Below are positions 36,152 to 47,207 of a DNA stretch of 64,000 nucleotides, piece after piece. Origin of the DNA: Apodemus sylvaticus (taxonomy: Eukaryota; Chordata; Mammalia; Rodentia; Muridae). The DNA is taken from NCBI RefSeq assembly GCF_947179515.1, contig NC_067495.1, positions 63,138,127 through 63,202,126 of the forward strand, given 5' to 3'. Position 1 is the first letter of the stretch; each line of letters opens with the position of its first letter. Made by a program: the position numbers and the translations under genes. The notes beneath the pieces were generated by a model. That model had not been told where the DNA came from. It saw only the letters and a program-made list of their open reading frames with translations, and did no database searches.

Positions 36152-36205
36152 TGCTCCCTCTTCTGGTGTGTCTGAAGGCAACTACAATATAATTATTTAT
36201 AATTT
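36152..36205 (+). mobile_element. B2-like SINE tail fragment inside the provirus
   Basis: CTCCCTCTTCTGGTGTGTCT followed by GAAGGCAACTACAATATAAT resembles the 3' part of B2. No head is seen. The mirror is about 5,229-5,282. Confidence 0.5.
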
Positions 36206-37061
36206 AATCTTTAAAAAGGTGCCTGGACAAGACCCCTTGCGACAGGGCACATAAAATTTGTATCCCACACAGGCTCTATAAAAACATTCGGATGTACAAG
36301 CATATTTATTATTTATATCATCAAAGGGTAATGGCTTAAAAATAATTTTATATTTTTATGTACATCAAATTATAAAGATTTGTTCTCGATGTCCTCAATT
36401 TTTACTTCTGCCTCATAATGCTGTTGATTCTAGACGACTTAATTAACTTTTACAGATAAATGATACTCATATTTCTAATTTAGAAAATCAAAATATGTGC
36501 ATATAACTATGATTCATTTTGGGGCATTCTAGTTGCAACTGTTCTAGCCAAAACCAACTGAGAATGTTATGTTTATTTTCTGTAATTACATAGTTATTGC
36601 CTATGTTATGGTATATGCTTGGTGTTCCAACTTGGATTAGAACAAACATAGGAACTGGCCAGTTAATAAATAAAGGCTATTCATTTGTGATATCTTTGAC
36701 AATTTGATTCTTTATTATCCTCAAAGATGAGGTGATATAAAACATTTTTACAAAACAAAAAATATCTTCTTAAAAAAGAAAAACAGAGGGGAAATGGTAT
36801 CCCATGCATATAATTTGAATTATGCATATATATTTTTAAGGCATATATATTTTTAAGAAAATTTTAAAATTTGGATGCCAAGGAAATCCTTGCTAAATGT
36901 ATATGGCTTCCTTTCACTAGACATGCCGCTGCCTAGATGAGATAGAAGAATTCACTTATTGGCATTGCTGTTGTCCTCAAGATAGATTAATAATGTTTCT
37001 TAGATATGCATGAGGTTGTATTTCCTAATATGATCTTTATAGCCTCTGCATAAAAATACTC

Positions 37062-37580
37062 TTGATTTTCATAGATGGCTCTTCTGAAGGAAGAGCTAGA
37101 TATCTTATTTATAATCAACAGGTGGTTATAGAAACACTTGGCTCAGCTCAGTTAGCAAAGCTGACAATGATATTAAATGTTTTTCAACCTATAAATAAGA
37201 CTTTTACTCCTTTTACAATTAGTCTGTATGTTGCAAAATTTGTCCTTTATTGGAAACCTATGGCATGTTTAATTTTAATATGCCATCAGGATCTTTGTTT
37301 TCACTATTGTAAAACAATGTCCTAACTGCCTTTCCTTATCTCCAGCTCCTCATTTAGGACTTGATCCATGTGGCCTTATGCCCAGTCATTTTTGACAAAA
37401 GGATGTAACTCACTATGCAAGATTAGAAAATTAAAGTTTATACATGTTTGCATTGATACTTGTTCAAGATTTCATTTCACTTCTCTACATTCGAGAGAAG
37501 CCTCTAAATGTAATCAATCATTGTTCACAAGTTTTTATACCAAGGGATTTCCACGGTTACATGGCAGGAGTCATTAACCA
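37062..37580 (+). pseudogene. Decayed ERV pol: RNase H and integrase remnants
   Basis: The first segment (37,062-37,325) keeps the RNase H opening IFIDGSS and, about 27 residues on, SAQLAKL, then loses similarity. The next (37,368-37,577 and an overlapping frame at 37,444-37,698) keeps integrase core sequence with the first catalytic-type aspartate in CIDTC. The reading frame shifts between and within the domains and contains stops, so no enzyme can be made. Reverse transcriptase motifs are not visible upstream. Confidence 0.7.
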
Positions 37581-38356
37581 ATACAGGGAATGGTCCAGAC
37601 CCCGTTTTATTATGGAGAAGAAGTTCTATTTATATTTTCTCTCAAAAAGAAGATGGAGCCCGATGGCTGCCAGAAAGATTGATATGTTAGGCAAATAGAG
37701 ACCCTGAACCAGCTGGTAAGTATGACTAATTCAATAATGTTCTTAAGGCTACTTCTCCCATATTGGGAAGGTAGGCTACTTTTCCTCTAGCCATTAATTT
37801 GCAAGCAGGTTTTATTCCTGATCTACTAATTTACAGCCAAATTAAATACCATGGGCCCTCCAGAGAAACAGTCCAAGAAGTTTTTCCTTTTAATACCTTA
37901 TTTTGTGTTTCAAGCAGATATCTTTCAGATACAACACTAGAAGTTGAACTGCTACAGCAATGGCTTCCAGGACTCGAAGATGGGCGGCTATGAAAACCAG
38001 CCAACTCATATTTACAGGGCATTTACTTTACCAGTGGATCCCCAGAGAGGGGGCTGCATAGAACCGGATCTATGCATGTTTGTTAATTGAACAAACATGG
38101 GCATCAGTTTGAGGTGCGAGGCGAGGCACTGCAAGGGAAAAGGAAATGTTCTTCTGAGTTTCCCTGAAAGGCACGCCCTGCTGCATAAGGGTTGATATTG
38201 AAAGACTGTCTTTAAATTATTAAGGCAGTCTATTTCCCCTCCCCTGAAAAAGATGTCAGTTAATGTTTAAGGGGGTCGAGGCCAATGTTTTCCCTCACTG
38301 GTCAACGCCCATTGTCTTTTGATGAATATAGTTATCCACTGGTTTTTCTTAAAATT

Positions 38357-38371
38357 AAAAAAGGGAGGAAT
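38357..38371 (+). promoter_or_regulatory. Polypurine tract of the provirus
   Basis: AAAAAAGGGAGGAAT lies immediately before TGTGACC of the 3' LTR. A near-copy (GAAGGGAGGAAT) lies 46 bp further in, within the LTR. Confidence 0.75.
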
Positions 38372-38687
38372 TGTGACCTCCCCCTGCCCACTGCTCTCAA
38401 GAATAGAAGGGAGGAATTGTGACTTCCCCCTGCCCACTGCTCTCAAGATTAGCAGCCAGCAACCTGACCACCCACCTCCTGAAGAACAAGAAGAACTGGT
38501 TTCCAGCCTTCAGGGGAGGGGCTTGGTCTGCCTTTGTTTCTTGGGAGAGAGGCATGATTAAAGATGGAGACGTGAACCAGAAGCCATGTGTTTTTGTGTC
38601 TCTCCATGTGATTTCTCTTGTCCCCTTTCCTTACCCATCTTTCCTTCCAGAGGACCCACGGTTAGGATGTGAGAGCTGGACTCTACA
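38372..38687 (+). mobile_element. 3' LTR of the provirus (316 bp)
   Basis: It opens with a 46-bp tandem duplication (units starting 38,372 and 38,418) that repeats the LTR start together with its polypurine-like end. It ends TCTACA followed by the AAACAC target duplication. Confidence 0.88.
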
Positions 38688-39457
38688 AAACACAAACATC
38701 ACTAAAAGAATTAAAGGAAAACACAAACAAACAAATGAAGGACCTGAGCAAAACCACCCTGGATCTAAAAACAGAAATAGAAACAACTAAGAAATCACAA
38801 TGGGAGACAACTTTGGAGATAGAGAGCTTTGGGAAGAAATCAGGGGCCATAGATGCAAATATCAACAATAGAATACAAGAGATGGAAGAAAGAATCTCAG
38901 ATGCCGAAGATACCATAGAAACCATTGGCTCAACAGTCAAAGAAAATGCAAAATGCAAAAAGGTGGTATCCCAGGACATCCAGGAAATCCAGGACACAAT
39001 GAGAAGACCAAACCTAAGGATTATAGGTATAGATGAGAGTGAAGATTTACAACTGAAAGGGCCAGCAAATATCTTCAACAAAATTATGAAAGAAAACTTC
39101 CCTAACCTAAAGAGAGAGAAGTCCGTGAATATACAAGAAGCCCACAGAACTCCAAACAGACTGGACCAGAGCAGACATACCTCCCATCACATAATAATCA
39201 AAATCCCAAATGTACTAAACAAAGAAAGAATATTAAAGGCAATAAGAGAAAAAGGCCAAGTAACATATAAAGGAAGACCTATCAGAATCACACCAGACTT
39301 CTCACCAGAGACCATGAAAGCTAGAAGATCCTGGGCGGAGCTCATGCAGACTCTCGGAGAACACAAATGTCAGCCAAGACTACTATACGCAGCAAAACTC
39401 TCAATCACCATAGATGGAGAAACCAAGATATTCCATGACAAAACCAAATTTACCTAA
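38688..39457 (+). pseudogene. L1 ORF1 middle and C-terminal part
   Basis: This continues the ORF1 of 33,600-33,986 after the ERV: end of the coiled coil (LKELKENTNKQMKDLSK), then the RRM-like domain (DTMRRPNLRIIGIDE, FPNLKREK) and the C-terminal domain (KGRPIRITPDFSPETMKARR, then EHKCQPRLLYAAKLS). The frame ends early at KTKFT because of a stop; the family normally continues about 30 residues further. It belongs to the full-length L1. Confidence 0.92.
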
Positions 39458-39608
39458 TATCTTTCCACAAACCCAGCCCTACAAAGAATAACAGGAGGAA
39501 AACTCCAATACAAGGAGGGAAACTACACCCTGGAAAAAGCAAGATAGTAACCTTCTTTCATCAAACCCAAAAGAAGATAACCACTCAAATATAAAAATAA
39601 CATAAAAA

Positions 39609-40427
39609 ATGACAGGAAGTAATAATCACTATTCCTTAATATCTCTTAACACCAATAGACTCAATTCCCCACTAAAAAGACATAGACTAACAGACTGGAT
39701 AAGGAAGCAGGACCCTACATTTTGCTGCATACAGGAAACACACCCCAGTGTGAAAGACAAAAATTACCTTAGAGTAAAAGGCTGGAAGACAATTTTACAA
39801 GCCAATGGTCTCAGGAAACGAGCTGGAGTAGCCATTCTAATATCAGATAAAATTGACTTTCAACCTAAAGTCATCAAAAGACACACAGAAGGACACTTCT
39901 TGCTGGTCAAAGGAAAAAAAATCCACCAAGAAGAACTCTCAATTCTGAACATCTATGCGCCAAATGCAAGGGCACCCTCATTCCTAAAAGAAGATTCACT
40001 AAAGCTGAAAGCACACATTATACCTAACACAATAATTATGGGTGACTTCAACACTCTACTATCCTCAATGGACCGATCAGGAAAACAGAAACTAAACAGG
40101 GACACAATAAAACTAATTGAAGCTTTGGACCAATTGGACTTTACTGATATTTATAGAACATTTCACCCTAAAACAAAAGAATTCCCAGCACCTCATGGTA
40201 CCTTCTCCAAAATTGACCATATAATTGGCCACAAGACAGACCTCAACAAATATAAAAAGATCGAACTAATCCCATGCCTCCTATCGGATCACTATGGAGT
40301 AAGAGTGGTCATCAATAGCAGCAAAAACAACAGAAGGTCCACATACACATGGAGGCTGAACAATACTCTACTCAATGACACCTTGGTCAAAGAAGAAAGA
40401 AAGAAATCAGAGATTTTTAGAATTTAA
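39609..40427 (+). pseudogene. L1 ORF2 endonuclease domain (open, but cut off from the reverse transcriptase)
   Basis: The L1 endonuclease nicks target DNA at TTTT/AA-like sites to prime reverse transcription. The 272-codon frame starts at the ORF2 ATG (MTGSNNHYSLISLNTNRL). It keeps the expected catalytic landmarks: asparagine in SLNTNRL, glutamate in CIQETH, YAPNA, GDFNT, and the C-terminal SDHYGVRV. A frameshift after KKSEIFRI ends it just beyond the endonuclease; ORF2 sequence continues in other frames. An isolated endonuclease-length fragment could in principle be translated, but there is no evidence for this. Confidence 0.92.
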
Positions 40428-41372
40428 TGAAAATGAAGGCAAGACATACTCAAATCTTTGGGACACAATGAAAGTAGTGCTAAGAGGAAAACTCATAGCC
40501 CTGAGTGCCTCCAAAATGAAACGGGAGAGAGCATAAAATAGCAGCTTAATGGCACACGTGAAAGCTCTGGTACAAAAAGAAGCTAATTCACCCAGGAGGA
40601 GAAGAAGACAGGAAATAATCAAATTCAGGGCTGAAATCAATCAAGTAGAAACAAAGAGAACCAAAAAAGAATCAACGAGTCCAGGAGCTGGTTCTTTGAG
40701 AAAAATCAACTAGATAGATAAACCCTTAGCCAGACTAACCAAAGGGCAGAGAGAAAGTATCCAAATTAACAAACTTAGAAATGAAAATGGAGATATAACG
40801 ACAGAAACTGAGGAAATTCAAAAAATCATCAGATCCTACTACAAAAGCCTATAGTCAACACAGCTGGAGAATCTGTGGGAAATGAACAATTTCTTAGACA
40901 GATACCAAATACCAAAATTAAATCAGGACCAAATGGATCATCTAAACAGTCCCATAACCCCTAAAGAAATAGAAGGGGTCATAGAAAGTCTTCGAACCCC
41001 CCCCCCAAAAAAAGCACAGGACCAGATGGTTTCAGTGCAGAATTCTATCAGACCTTCAAAGAAGACCTAACACCAATACTCTTCAAACTATTCCACAAAA
41101 TAGAAACAGAAGGAACACTACCCAACTCCTTCTACGAAGTCACAATTACACTGATATCAAAACCACACAAAGATCCAACAAAGAAAGAGAACTTCAGACC
41201 AATTTCCCTTATGAACATCGATGCAAAAATACTCAATAAAATTCTTGCCCACGAAATCCAAGAATACATCAAAATGAGCATCCATCATGATCAAGTAGGC
41301 TTTATCCCGGGAATGCAGGGATGGTTCAATATACGGAAATCCATCAATGCAATCCACTACATAAACAAACTC

Positions 41373-41691
41373 TTCTTGGGAACCAGAGAGCTTGGCTCAA
41401 TGCGCCCAGCTGAGCTTTTTACACAGGTTTCTTGAGAGCAAAACATCCTGTGGCTTAGCTTGATTCCTGCCTTCCTGCTTGGTGTGGTAGGGACTTCCCA
41501 GGTGCCTGACCTAAGAATATCATTGATTTTTCCTGTTCCCTTCCCTGGCCCCTAGTATATATATATATATATTGCTGGTCTCTCAGTAAAGCTTTGGCAT
41601 TCTCCTTGCAGAATCACCCGTGTCTGTGTTTTTTGTTAATCCCCCAGGCCTACGCCCCATACTCGGTACCATGGTAGTGAGGGCGCTGTCA
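41373..41691 (+). mobile_element. Solo LTR (about 319 bp) in L1 ORF2, 6-bp target duplication
   Basis: L1 ORF2 breaks at ATAAACAAACTC (41,372) and resumes at AAACTCAAAGAAAAAA (from 41,692), giving AAACTC on both sides. The insert has a TATA-like (TA)n tract near 41,555, an AGTAAA polyA-like hexamer near 41,586, and ends GCTGTCA. The 5' terminus (TTCTTGGG) lacks the usual TG. Size and duplication fit a class II LTR; the family is not identified. The palindrome match reaches at least base 61 of this element. Confidence 0.72.
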
Positions 41692-41697
41692 AAACTC

Positions 41698-43753
41698 AAA
41701 GAAAAAACACACATGGTCATTTCATTGGATGCTGAAAAAGCATTTGACAAAATTCAGCATCCTTTCATGCTTAAAGTCTTGGAAAGAACAGGAATTCAAG
41801 GCCCATACCTATACACAGTGAAAGCAGTATACAGCAAACCGGTAGCCAACATCAAACTAAATGGAGAGAAACTTGAAGCAATCCCACTAAAATCAGGGAC
41901 TAGACAAGGCTGCCCCCTCTCTCTTTATCTTTTCAATATTGTACTTGAGGTACTAGCTGGGACAATTAGACAATAAAAGGAGGTCAAAGGGATAGAAATT
42001 GGAAAGGAAGAAGTCAAACTATCACTCTTTGCAGATGACATGATAGTCTACCTACCTGACCAAAAAAAAACTCCACCAGAGAACTCCTATAGCTGATTAA
42101 ACAACTTCAGCAAAGTGGCATTTTATAAAATCAACCCAAGCAAATCAGTAGCCTTCTTATACTCAAAGGATAAGCATGCTGAGAAAAAAGTTAGCGAAAT
42201 GACACCCTTCACAATAGTCACAAACAATATAAAGTACCTTGGTGTGACTCTGAGAAAACATGTGAAAGATCTGTATGACAAGAGAAGAAGGAAATGGAAG
42301 AAGACCTCAGAAAATGGAAAAATCTTCCATGCTCATGGATTGGCAGGATTAATATAGTTAAAATGGCCATTTTGCCAAAAGTAATATACAGATTCAACAC
42401 AATAACCATCAAAATCCCAACTCAGTTCTTCATAGAGATAGAAAGAGCAATTGTCAAATTCATCTGGAATAACAAAAAACCCAGGATAGCTAAAACTATT
42501 CTCAACCACAAAAGAAATTCTGAGGGAATCAGTATCCCTGACATCAAGCAACACTACAGAGCAATAGTGTTCAAAAAAAAAAAAAAAACCTGCATGGTAT
42601 TGGTACAGTGACAGGCAGGCGAATCAATGGAATAGAATTGAAGACCCAGAAATGAACCCACACACCTATGACCACTTGATCCTCAACAAAGGGGATGATA
42701 ACATTCAGTGGAAAAAAGATAGCCTTTCCAACAAATGGTGCTGGTTCAACTGGAGTTCAGCATGCAGAAAAAATGTGAATTGATCCATCCCTATCTCCTT
42801 GTACTAAGCTCAACTCCAAATGGATCAAGGACATCCACATAAAGTCAGACACACTGAAGCTAATAGAAAAGGGAAGACCCTTGAGGAAATCGGTACAGGA
42901 GGAAAGTTCCTGAACAGAACACCAATAGCTTATGCTCTAAGATCAAGAATTGACAAATGGGGCCTCATAAAATTACAAAGTTTCTGTAAGGCAAAGGACA
43001 CCATCAAAAGGACAAATTGGCAACCAACAAATTGGGAAAAGATCTTCACCAACCCTACATGTGAGAGAGGGCTAATAGCCAATGTATATAAAGAACACAA
43101 GAAGTTAGACACCAGAAAACCAAATAACCCTATTAAAAAACGGGGTACAGAGCTAAGCAAAGAATTTTCACCCGACGAACTTCGGATGGCTGAGAAGCAT
43201 CTTAAAAGATGCTCAACATCATTAGTCATTAGGGAAATGCAAATCAAAACAACCCCTGAGATTTCACCTTACACCAGTCAGAATGGCTAAGTTTAAAAAC
43301 TCAGGAGACAGCAGGTGTTGGCGAGGATGTGGAGAAAGAGGAACACTCCTCCACTGCTGGTGGGGTTGCAAATTGGTACAACCACTATGGAAACCAGTCT
43401 GGTGGTTCCTCAGAAAACTGGGCACCTCACTTCCAGAAGATCCTGCTATACCACTCCTGGGCATATACCCAGAGGATTCCCCACCATGTAATAAGGATAC
43501 ATCCTCTACTATGTTGGTAGCAGCCCTATTTATAATTGCCAGATGCTGGAAAGAACCCAGGTATCCCTCAACAGAAGAGTGGATGCAAAAAATGTAGTAT
43601 ATATACACAATGGAGTACTATTCAGCCATTAGAAGCAATGAATTCATGAAATTCTTAGGCAAATGGATGGAGCTGGAGAACATCATACTAAGTGAGGTAA
43701 CCCAGACTCAAAAGATGAATCATGGTATGCACTCACTAATAAGTGGATATTAG
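41698..43753 (+). pseudogene. L1 ORF2 reverse transcriptase to C-terminal remnant
   Basis: This resumes ORF2 after the LTR: VISLDAEKAFDKIQHPF and the RQGCPLS block (41,720-41,976), the FADDMIVYL catalytic motif (about 42,029-42,055) in a shifted frame, thumb region (about 42,115-42,600), and the C-terminal cysteine-rich segment (RCWRGCGERGTLLHCWWGC, about 43,313-43,370). At least five frame changes or stops occur. ORF2 sequence fades near 43,753 (SLISGY), followed by the 3'UTR. Confidence 0.88.
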
Positions 43754-44028
43754 CCTGGAAAACTGGAATACCCAAAACATAATCCACACATCAAATGAGG
43801 TACAAGAAGAACGGAGGAGTGGCCCCTTGTTCTGGAAAGACTCAGTGAAGCAGTATTAGGCAAAACCAGAACAGGGAAGTGGGAAGGGGTGGGTGGGAGG
43901 ACAGGGGGAGAGAAGGGGGCTTATGGGACTTTCGGGGAGTAGGGAGCCAGAAAAGGGGAAATCATTTGAAATGTAAATAAAAAATATATCGAATGAAAAA
44001 AAAGAATACAAAACAAATCAATTCTGTC

Positions 44029-44839
44029 TTGTTATTTGTCCTTGTCTCCCCGGAAGGCAGTCTAATAAGGTCTGGGATTGAGGGGCTTGTTTTGAGTTGT
44101 TGCTGCTTTAATAAAGTGTCACCAACATTTTCAGATGAAATCATTTCTTTTTAAATTGGCTTTCCCTTTCTGTGCTCACTTTCGCCCTGCATCCTCCAGT
44201 CTCCCTAATTCCTTTCCTTTCCTGCCTGTCTCCTTCTCTTCCTTGTTTCAGCTCTCCTTCTTTTATTCAGTTCTTCTTTGTTCCTTCCTTGCCTGTTTCT
44301 ATTGAAAGATTAATAAACAACCCTTCTATAGATTTCAAACATCTAGTTCAAAAAAAAAATCACAAATCTACTGTGCCTCCATGGAAGCATGGAAGTATTT
44401 GTGGCTCTGTTCACTCCTTCGTGAACACAGTGCCTGCCATTTACAGATCTTTCTAAAGAGGGCTAGCTTAGCTTGCATTTACTATTTTTTTAAAGGGGTG
44501 TACCACCCGGGGGGATAACATATGTTTTGCCATATTCTAAAATTATATGCACAGTGCTATTCACAAGCTAGATTAAAAGAACTGTGTGTGTTACCAACAC
44601 AGACCTCCTCCTCAAGTCCCCCTTTCTTCCAGATTTCTAATACGAATTGAAGATTGTTCTCCTGGCCAGGAGTCTTTCTTTACTCTATTCTGTAGCTGTG
44701 GCAAACTATGTCTATGTACCAGACCTTTGGCCTACTCAACACCTGCCTAGCATTTTTGTATCTGTCCCTCGTGGGGGGCCCCTGACACGTTGTTTCATTC
44801 CCCCATGTTAACTTTGCCTGACTCTAAAAGACCTAGTTT
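44029..44839. other. Intergenic sequence, no feature seen
   Basis: A mixed AT-rich stretch between two L1 elements. No coding or RNA feature recognised. Confidence 0.5.
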
Positions 44840-46860
44840 CCATAGATCTAGTTCCAGTTTTCTGAGGAACCAACCTCCAGGTTGATTTCCAGAGTGCTTG
44901 TACCAGTTTGCGATGCCTCCAGCAATGGAGGAGTGTTCCTTTCTCCATATCCAAACCAGCATGTGCTGACACCTGAGGTTTTGATCTTAGCCACTCTGAT
45001 TGGAGTGAGATGGGATCTCAGGGTCAGTTTTGATTTGCAATTCCCTGATCACTAAGGACTTTGAAAATTTCTTTAAGTGCTTCTCAGCTATTTTTTTTTT
45101 TTTGGAGGTTACCTTCTTGAGTTCTTTATATATTTTGGATATTAGGTCCTTATCAGATGTGCAGTGAGTGAAGATGTTTTCCCCAATCTGTAGGTTGCAG
45201 AATTATCTTATTGACTATGTCCTTTGCCTTACAGAAGTTTTCCAGTTTCACGAGGTCTCATCTTGTAATTCTTGATCTTAGAGCATGAGTCATTGGAGTT
45301 CTGTTTAGGAAATTGACCCCTGTGCCCGTGTGTTCAAGGCTCTTTCCCACTTTCTCTTCCATTAGATTCAGTGTATCTGGTTCTGTGTTGACGTCCTTGC
45401 TCCACTTGGACTTGAGCTTTATGCACGGTGACAAATAAGTATCTATTTTCATTTTTCTATATACAGACTGCCAGTTAGACCACCAACATTTATTGGAGAT
45501 GCTTTTTTCCCCTACTGTGTATTTTTGGCTTCTTTGTCAAAGATCAAATTTCTGTAAGTGTGTGGTTTTATTTCTGGGTCTTTAATTCTATTTGTAATAC
45601 TGCTCAGCTATTAAGAACGAGGACATCGTGATTTTGCAGACAAATGGATGGAACTAGAAAATATCATCATGAGTGAGATAATTCATATCCCAAAGCACAC
45701 GCATGGTATGTACTCACTTATAAGTGGATATTAGCCAAAAAAACTACAGAATATCCAAGGTACAGCCCAAAGAACTCAAGAAGGTTAACAATCTGAAGGG
45801 CCCAAGTGAGGATGCCTCAGTCCAACTTGGGAGGGAAAAGGAAAAACTCACAGGGAGAGGGGCAGAGGGAGGAAGGAATCTGGGTGGGAAAGGGGACAGG
45901 AAGAGGGAAAGGGGAACATGATCAGGTATTGGATGGGAGGAACAGGACTGAAACCCTGAGGACCAGCAGGAAGGATGAACCCAGGCAACCTTGGGAGGTA
46001 GGAGTTGGGGTGCGGTGGGCACTCTAGAATGTACCAGACACCTGGGAGGTGGGAGAATCTCAGGACTCAAAGGGAGGGACCTTAGGTGAAATTCCCTACA
46101 GTGGGGAGAAGTAACTTGTAGAGTTCACCTCAAGCAGAAAGACAGGATATCAAGTAGAGGGATGGGATTGCCATCCCACAGTCAAAAACTCTGACCCAGA
46201 ATTTTTCCTGTCTGAAAGAACTGCAGGGACGGAAATGGGAAAAGAGCCTGGGGGAAAGGAGGTCCAGTGACAGGCCCAAAGTGTGATCCAGGTCAAAGGG
46301 AGGGCCCAAGGTCTGACACTATGTATGGTGTGCTTACAGACAGGAGCCTAGTGTGGCTGCCCTGCGAGAGGCCCAGGAAGCATCTGAAAGAGTCAGAGGC
46401 AGATACTTACTCCCAACCAATGGACAGAAGTCAGGGGCACCTGTGGTGGAATTAGGGAAAAGCTGGAAGGAGCTGAGGAGGAGGGAGAAACCAAGGAAAA
46501 CAAGCAGTCTCAACTTGCCGGGACCCTGAGATCTCTCAGACAGTGAGGCACGAACCAGGAAGCATACGCCAGCTGATATACGCCACCCCCCCCCGCACAC
46601 ATAGAGGAGAGGACTGCCTGGTCTGGCCTTGGTGAGAGAAGAGGTGCCTAACTCTCAAGAGCCTTGAGGCTCCAGGGAATTGGGAGGCCTGGTGGGCTGG
46701 GGAGAAGGGATAGGATGAGGAACAGTCAGAGGGCAGACCAGGAGGAGGATAAAAAGACTGGAGTGTAAAAAAAGGATTAAAGAATAAAAACCGAGGAAAG
46801 AAAACAATTAAAATTGATAATGTCAAGTAACTTTAGAGAGAAGTGTTTCGCAGGGCACAG
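44840..46860 (+). mobile_element. Lx-type L1 with 5' inversion (twin priming)
   Basis: From 44,840 to about 45,598 the sequence is antisense ORF2 (reverse of the TTGATCTTAGAGCATGAGTC region). At 45,598 it switches to sense ORF2 end (CTCAGCTATTAAGAACGAGG) and then runs through a long purine-rich 3'UTR to an A-rich end near 46,810-46,860. The inverted segment's outer end lies just upstream, in L1 order, of the sense segment, as twin priming predicts, with roughly 200 bp of L1 missing between them. All frames are broken. Confidence 0.82.
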
Positions 46861-46959
46861 AACTGAGAGAACCACTAAGGACATGATTGTGGCAGTTTCT
46901 CAAAGAGTCAAAAGTGCATTTCTTTATTATCCAGCTATGCCCCTGCTGGTCTTATATCA

Positions 46960-47171
46960 TAAATAAAAATAAATAAATGAATGAATGAATAAATGAACAA
47001 ACAAACAAACAAATAAATGCTGGAGAGACGACTCAGCGGTTAAGAGCACTAACTGCTCTTCCACAGGTCCTGAGTTCAATTCCCAGCAACCACACGGTGG
47101 CTCACAACCATCTGTAATGGGATCCATTCCCTCTTCTGCTGTGCCTGTATCAGCGACATTGAACTCACAGA

Positions 47172-47205
<34 letters not shown>
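46960..47205 (+). mobile_element. B2 SINE with flanking (AAAT)n/(GAAT)n tracts
   Basis: A B2 head starts at 47,019 (GCTGGAGAGACGACTCAGCG). The body continues through CCCAGCAACCACACGGTGGC and ends in (AAAT)n to 47,205. A variable tetranucleotide tract precedes it at 46,960-47,015. Confidence 0.88.

Positions 47206-47207
<2 letters not shown>

Larger units (their letters stand above)
33993..38687 (+). mobile_element. Defective ERVK-type provirus inside L1 ORF1
   Basis: The 5' LTR is 33,993-34,288 and the 3' LTR is 38,372-38,687, both beginning TGTGACCTCC and ending TCTACA. The target duplication AAACAC lies at 33,987-33,992 and 38,688-38,693. A primer-binding site (TGGCACCAATGTGGATT) starts three bases after the 5' LTR, and a polypurine tract precedes the 3' LTR. 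The 4.1-kb interior keeps only decayed pol: RNase H (IFIDGSSEGRA, then SAQLAKL) near 37,062-37,190 and integrase (KLKFIHVCIDTCSRF) near 37,370-37,580, with frameshifts. A six-base duplication and these pol motifs indicate a class II betaretrovirus-like element. No gag or env frame is recognisable. A GC-rich block occupies 34,850-35,640. Confidence 0.88.
23186..41433. repeat. Right arm of giant inverted repeat (palindrome)
   Basis: This is the mirror of 1-18,267. Its inner end lies inside an Lx-type L1 ORF2 sequence that continues without a break into the spacer, so the right arm keeps the older continuity. Outward, the arm ends somewhere at or beyond 41,433, inside an LTR that interrupts L1 ORF2. 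The host L1 continues in normal order to its 3' end at 44,014, again as expected of the ancestral copy. Order from the spacer outward: broken Lx L1 with a B1 insertion, 3' end of the Dmrtc1-like gene, its coding exons on the minus strand, the GC-rich upstream zone, then the L1 with nested ERV. Confidence 0.97.
32755..44014 (+). mobile_element. Full-length rat-type L1 interrupted by an ERV provirus and a second LTR
   Basis: Order: 5'UTR (32,755-33,599), ORF1 N-terminal part (33,600-33,986), ERV provirus (33,993-38,687), ORF1 rest (38,688-39,457), ORF2 (39,609 to about 43,753, broken, with an LTR at 41,373-41,691), and a purine-rich 3'UTR ending in a short A-rich tail. Flanking direct repeats AAATCAGTTCTGTC (32,741-32,754) and AAATCAATTCTGTC (44,015-44,028) match at 13 of 14 bases and fix both ends. 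Without the insertions the element is about 6.2 kb, the usual full length. Neither ORF is intact, so it is immobile. The palindrome arm includes only its first part, up to at least 41,433. Confidence 0.93.

Noticed and set aside
37799..37993. Possible env remnant in the provirus interior
   Set aside because: The short frame before the 3' LTR shows no envelope landmark such as a furin site or fusion/transmembrane segment, so I left it unassigned.
1..41433. CRISPR-like or phage-type repeat array
   Set aside because: The repeats are one long inverted pair, SINE/LINE families and simple repeats in a mammalian context. There is no direct-repeat/spacer periodicity.
47019..47090. tRNA-like sequence
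   Set aside because: It is the tRNA-derived head of a B2 SINE, not a tRNA gene. The same applies to the other B2 and B3 copies.
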